Assembly: GCA_030668165.1 (NCBI GenBank)
Contig: DAOUUM010000021.1
Location: 1-17,327 of the forward strand
Reading direction: 5' to 3'
Length of the DNA: 17,327 nucleotides
From: Candidatus Heimdallarchaeota archaeon
GTDB taxonomy: Archaea; Asgardarchaeota; Heimdallarchaeia; Heimdallarchaeales; Kariarchaeaceae
Both the position numbers and the translations under genes were made by a program. Below the pieces are notes generated by a model. That model worked only from the letters and a program-made list of their open reading frames with translations. It made no database searches and was not told where the DNA came from. Positions 14,183 through 17,327 of this stretch are shown here, piece by piece. Positions within the stretch are counted from its first letter, which is position 1. Each line of letters starts with the position of its first letter.

Positions 14183-14884
14183 ATGGATATACAAAAGGAA
14201 TTAGATATTATCCAAGCAGCAATTGGATCCTTTGAGAGAGCCATCCCTCTTATAGTTTCACCATCCTATCACCAACAGGCTATAGAATTGATTGGAGATG
14301 GAATTGATTATTTGGAAAAATCAAGTATAGATCAGTATTTTTCTTTACTGGCCACAACCATTAAAATATTGAATGCAGGGGAATCAGCGATATTATTCAC
14401 TGTCACATATCAGGCATACATATTAGATATTCTAGAACTTCTTGTCAAACTCTCTGAAGATATGAAACAAAATGGTGTGCCAAAGGAAACTGGTATCAAA
14501 GATATTCAGATAGCAGGCGAATTTTTGATCCGTTTGGCTGGCCGTGCAACGAACAGATATAAGATGACCATCACGTTCGACCCAGAATTTGAGGCCAAGT
14601 ATGTACGTGCATTTATGGTCTTACGAGAACTGCGAGGCAGCTGTCGATTTCTGAATCTATCCCCGGATATAACTGAGAATGAGGGGGCCAATCTAGATGC
14701 TGGGTTAGATATTGAGGTATTATCTCAAGAGGCACCAGGGGTTTTGTATAAGAAGGCAGGATCTGTTCTTGATGTTTCTGGAGTACAAATATTCAGTGAG
14801 ACAAAATCAGTTCCAGTACTGATCCTGGATCCTCCAACAACTGCAGATTCATTTGATTTAAAAATTAGTCAATATTTGCAATAA
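14183..14884 (+). CDS. CheA P1-P2-like protein without kinase domain
   Basis: A 233-residue soluble protein. Residues ~1-121 are all helical and resemble an HPt (CheA P1) bundle. The family's HTLKG phospho-histidine motif is replaced by TTIKILNAGES, so histidine phosphorylation at that site looks impossible. Residues ~126-205 (YKMTITFDPEFEAKYVRAFM, then VLRELRGSCRFLNLSPDI, ending VLDVSGVQI) match the CheA P2 pattern of four strands and two helices that docks CheY. The dimerisation, ATPase and CheW-like domains are missing, and no methyl-accepting receptor or CheW gene is present in this window. It might bind a receiver such as the protein at 9490-10768 without phosphotransfer; this is inference. 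Its stop codon abuts the stop of the TPR gene. Confidence 0.6.
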   Translation: MDIQKELDIIQAAIGSFERAIPLIVSPSYHQQAIELIGDGIDYLEKSSIDQYFSLLATTIKILNAGESAILFTVTYQAYILDILELLVKLSEDMKQNGVPKETGIKDIQIAGEFLIRLAGRATNRYKMTITFDPEFEAKYVRAFMVLRELRGSCRFLNLSPDITENEGANLDAGLDIEVLSQEAPGVLYKKAGSVLDVSGVQIFSETKSVPVLILDPPTTADSFDLKISQYLQ

Positions 14885-16318
14885 CTAGTTAATATCCTCT
14901 AATTCCTTTATTTTTGCATCTAACACTTGAACCAAGGGTTTTAAATTATCATCATCAATTGATTTCTGGTACAGATCTCTGCTCTCCCTGAGATATTTAA
15001 TCCCCATGGATGGATCTGATTTGGAGTAATGAATCCCGAGTAACTGTTTTGATTCAGCTATTCCAATGGGATTATTATTTTTGGTAAATATTTTTATTGA
15101 TTTTTTCAACACATCCACTGTTTCTGGTTTATCTTGCAGGTCAAAAATTATTCCCAGTTGAATAAGCATCCTTCCCTCTCCATTGGGATTGTTTAATTCC
15201 CGATATACTTTTAGACCAGCCTGGGTATGTTTTGTGGCCAGATTAAAATTGTCAAGTTTGGTATTGATTGAGGAGGCGAGTTCAAGGGACATCGCCAATC
15301 CCATGGTTACATTGGATTCATAAAGATCTATTGCCTGATCTATCAGGCGTTTGGCATTAATCAGATCTACTTCATCTCTGCTGGTTAACAATGTTATCCT
15401 GGATAACTCGGTTAGAATCTGAGCCGAACCTAATTTATCTCCGGCCTTGGTTCTGTGTTTCAGCCCCTCCATCAAGCGTGATTTTCCCTTTCTAAATTTA
15501 CCCATTTTCAAGGTTAAAATTCCCAGTTTGGTCAAAACCATCCCAATTAATTTATCAGAATTAATCATTTTGGCCAGATCCAAGGCTTCAATCAGGAGTT
15601 CTTCAGAACGCTCCGGATTATGAAGCTCGTGAATGGATGATAATTCTGTGTTAACCATACATAGTCCTTCAAAGTGCTTGGATTTTTGAAATTGCTTCTT
15701 TGATTTTTCCAAATTTTTTGTTGCCTCTACCTCATCTCCATCAATTCTATTGATACGACACAGCCCCAATAAGGCATTACCGGTGTGGATTCCCCGGGAT
15801 TTCTTATCCTTTATCTTCTTTGCATATTTTATCATCTCATCATAATAAATACGGGAGGACGGGAGATTATTGGTATCCAAATTGAATTCAGCCAATTTTG
15901 ACAGCATATCTGTTGCCAGATCATATGCTTTGATACTGAGATATAGATCCTTGCTCTCTGATATCAGTGAAATTCCATCTTCATATTTTTTGGCAATTAT
16001 GAGAATTATACCCATTGTGTAATTAATCTGAGCCAGTAGATGCTGTGTACCATCTGTTTTGGAGATACCTTCGGTGTATTTTTTTGCTGCCTGAAGACTA
16101 GCGATTGCCTTACCTGATTTATTGATCGAAAACAGTGCTTGACCTTCTAATCGCGAAGCACGGGCAAGTTGCAGGTAAATAACTTCACGATCACTGTTGC
16201 TATCCCTGAGTGATTTTTTCAGATGTTTAATGCATAATTTTACCAATCTGAGAGATGTATTGTAATCTCCCTTGTTAAATGATTTTGAGGCCTTTGCACA
16301 GGGATTATTTTTCAGCAT
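14885..16318 (-). CDS. Tetratricopeptide-repeat protein
   Basis: A 477-residue soluble protein built of helical repeats of about 38-42 residues through nearly its whole length. Repeat signatures such as the small-residue/LG positions are seen in TKLGILTLKMGKFRKGKSRL, GLCRINRIDGDEVEATKNLE and LIQLGIIFDLQDKPE. Such superhelices are protein-binding scaffolds; no other domain is visible, so partners are unknown. The sequence is Lys-rich. It follows the peptidase gene on the same strand after 53 bases, possibly in one transcript, though a TATA-like TTTAGTAAATAC also lies upstream. It ends directly against the convergent CheA-P1/P2-like gene. Confidence 0.8.
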   Translation of the reverse strand: MLKNNPCAKASKSFNKGDYNTSLRLVKLCIKHLKKSLRDSNSDREVIYLQLARASRLEGQALFSINKSGKAIASLQAAKKYTEGISKTDGTQHLLAQINYTMGIILIIAKKYEDGISLISESKDLYLSIKAYDLATDMLSKLAEFNLDTNNLPSSRIYYDEMIKYAKKIKDKKSRGIHTGNALLGLCRINRIDGDEVEATKNLEKSKKQFQKSKHFEGLCMVNTELSSIHELHNPERSEELLIEALDLAKMINSDKLIGMVLTKLGILTLKMGKFRKGKSRLMEGLKHRTKAGDKLGSAQILTELSRITLLTSRDEVDLINAKRLIDQAIDLYESNVTMGLAMSLELASSINTKLDNFNLATKHTQAGLKVYRELNNPNGEGRMLIQLGIIFDLQDKPETVDVLKKSIKIFTKNNNPIGIAESKQLLGIHYSKSDPSMGIKYLRESRDLYQKSIDDDNLKPLVQVLDAKIKELEDIN

Positions 16319-16371
16319 ACTGATTTATTGTTGATTCATGTATTTACTAAATCTTAGGTTAATTTCTCGAA

Positions 16372-16983
16372 TTAAATCAAATTTTTACTGAGCCAATTAC
16401 CAGAAATATTGGTGGCAAGTTTAAGACCCCTGGTTATCATCTCTTGATCCATGTATGCCTGATCCTCCTTCACCTGTTCTTTCAACAGTGGAACATGGAT
16501 GAAGCCTGCTGGGATTGAGTTGAATTGATGTCTAGCAAGATAAAATATCTGATTGCAGCCAAAAGCGCCTGCTGAATCCGAGTACTCCACCGGAATTTCA
16601 TCCTCTATCAATCCCGAATAGATAAGACCTAATGGTAGACGGGACCTGTACGATTCGGCAGCAGATGGAAATAATTGCCCAGAGCGCATGGTTCCACAAT
16701 TGTAGGGAAGTCTGTGCTCTACCAGGTTAACAGCCTGTCTTTCCAACCTGATCTTATCACCACCAGCCTGGCCACTTAGAATTATCATTTTGGGATCATA
16801 TCTCTCCACCAACCTGGTCAGGTGGGGCAGGATTTCATAATATCTCAGGGGTATGATATCTGAGACCACATTGAATTCACTATTATTCCCAATTTTCAAA
16901 CCATCAATGGCTTCTGCTGCTATCTGGGTTGGATTGACTGACCAATCAGCAAATGCTTCGAATCCGGTGAATAATATATTCAT
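16372..16983 (-). CDS. pcp: Pyrrolidone-carboxylate peptidase (Pcp, peptidase C15)
   Basis: Removes N-terminal pyroglutamate from peptides in the cytoplasm. At 203 residues it is close to the family norm. The catalytic triad is present: Glu81 in the signature GQAGGDKIRLERQAVN, Cys143 in SDSAGAFGCN and His163 in GFIHVPLL. The N-terminus MNILFTGFEAF and the VNPT motif are also typical. The ATG start is clear and a TATA-like segment lies around 17009-17016. It is the middle of three minus-strand genes. Confidence 0.93.
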   Translation of the reverse strand: MNILFTGFEAFADWSVNPTQIAAEAIDGLKIGNNSEFNVVSDIIPLRYYEILPHLTRLVERYDPKMIILSGQAGGDKIRLERQAVNLVEHRLPYNCGTMRSGQLFPSAAESYRSRLPLGLIYSGLIEDEIPVEYSDSAGAFGCNQIFYLARHQFNSIPAGFIHVPLLKEQVKEDQAYMDQEMITRGLKLATNISGNWLSKNLI

Positions 16984-17040
16984 AATTAATTAAAAAATTA
17001 TATCCGTATATTAAATATTAATTGCAGAAGTTTTTCCTCG

Positions 17041-17327
17041 TCAAAATTTAGTAAATAAATTGCCTATTGACCTAGTAACGTTTGAAACAACATCTTGAAT
17101 AATAGCAGCTGGATTTATTTCTTCACCATCAATAATAATGGTCCCATCACCAATGGAAATATTACAGCCTGCATTAATATTGACATTACCATCTTTGTTG
17201 GCAAGAACTACAATCTTTTCCGCGATTCTATCCAAGACTATTACCTCACCATCATGAATTCTGATGCTATTTTTTTGACTTTGTAGCAGGAAATACTCCG
17301 ATTCAGTAGACAGAACCAATAGGAAAT
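17041..17327 (-). CDS. C-terminal fragment of an unknown beta-rich protein
   Basis: The reading frame continues open to the right edge of the window, so the start is missing; the TTG at 17319 is probably internal. About 95 residues are visible. They contain short strand-like segments with Ile/Val and Gly/Asn turns (VIVLDRIAEKIVVLANKDGN, then INAGCNISIGDGTIIIDG), which suggests a beta-repeat or filament-like fold, and an amphipathic end (IIQDVVSNVTRSIGNLFTKF). No family is recognised. It lies 57 bases upstream of pcp on the same strand. Confidence 0.6.
   Translation of the reverse strand, partial: FLLVLSTESEYFLLQSQKNSIRIHDGEVIVLDRIAEKIVVLANKDGNVNINAGCNISIGDGTIIIDGEEINPAAIIQDVVSNVTRSIGNLFTKF

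Overview
This AT-rich window is archaeal. The clearest evidence is a cluster of genes typical of archaea and eukaryotes: ribosomal protein L37Ae, a Brix-domain ribosome-biogenesis protein, the KEOPS subunit Pcc1, prefoldin beta, a DHH phosphoesterase and a THUMP (TAN1-like) protein. Three traits point to an Asgard archaeon, possibly of the Heimdallarchaeia. These are a roadblock/longin-like domain protein, a membrane protein ending in a RING-like zinc finger, and an oxygen-dependent 4-hydroxyphenylpyruvate dioxygenase (HPPD). The lineage is an inference; the archaeal assignment is firm. First genes of transcription units usually have a TATA-like element about 20-35 nt upstream of the start codon (leaderless or very short leaders). 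Some internal genes (Brix, DHH) carry Shine-Dalgarno-like sequences instead.

Layout. 6-1362 (+): a roadblock/longin-like protein followed by a ribbon-helix-helix/coiled-coil protein. 1378-2763 (-): ccdA (membrane thiol electron transfer) upstream of a DtxR-type regulator with an altered metal site and extra cysteines. 2899-4854 (+): a large orphan membrane protein. 4855-5680 (-): L37Ae then Brix. 5859-7575 (+): Pcc1, prefoldin beta, DHH protein. 7536-8099 (-): THUMP protein. 8168-9301 (-): HPPD. 9490-10768 (+): a response regulator whose annotated frame lacks its first beta strand because of an apparent one-base shift, with a C-terminal domain that may be Asgard-specific. 10757-13986 (-): two overlapping membrane-protein genes, the second ending in a zinc ribbon plus RING-like finger. 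14183-14884 (+): a protein resembling CheA P1-P2 without the kinase. 14885-17327 (-): a TPR protein, pyrrolidone-carboxylate peptidase, and a fragment running off the right edge.

The genes form small units rather than one pathway. The conserved translation/chaperone block is housekeeping. The more unusual material is on either side of it: the DtxR/CcdA pair, which may link redox to transcription; the two-protein membrane module with a RING-like end; and two signalling proteins (receiver protein and CheA-P1/P2-like protein) that flank that module. Genes are packed tightly, and convergent neighbours abut or overlap at four places. No stretch over 300 bases lacks a gene, and no tRNA, rRNA, CRISPR array or insertion sequence was seen.
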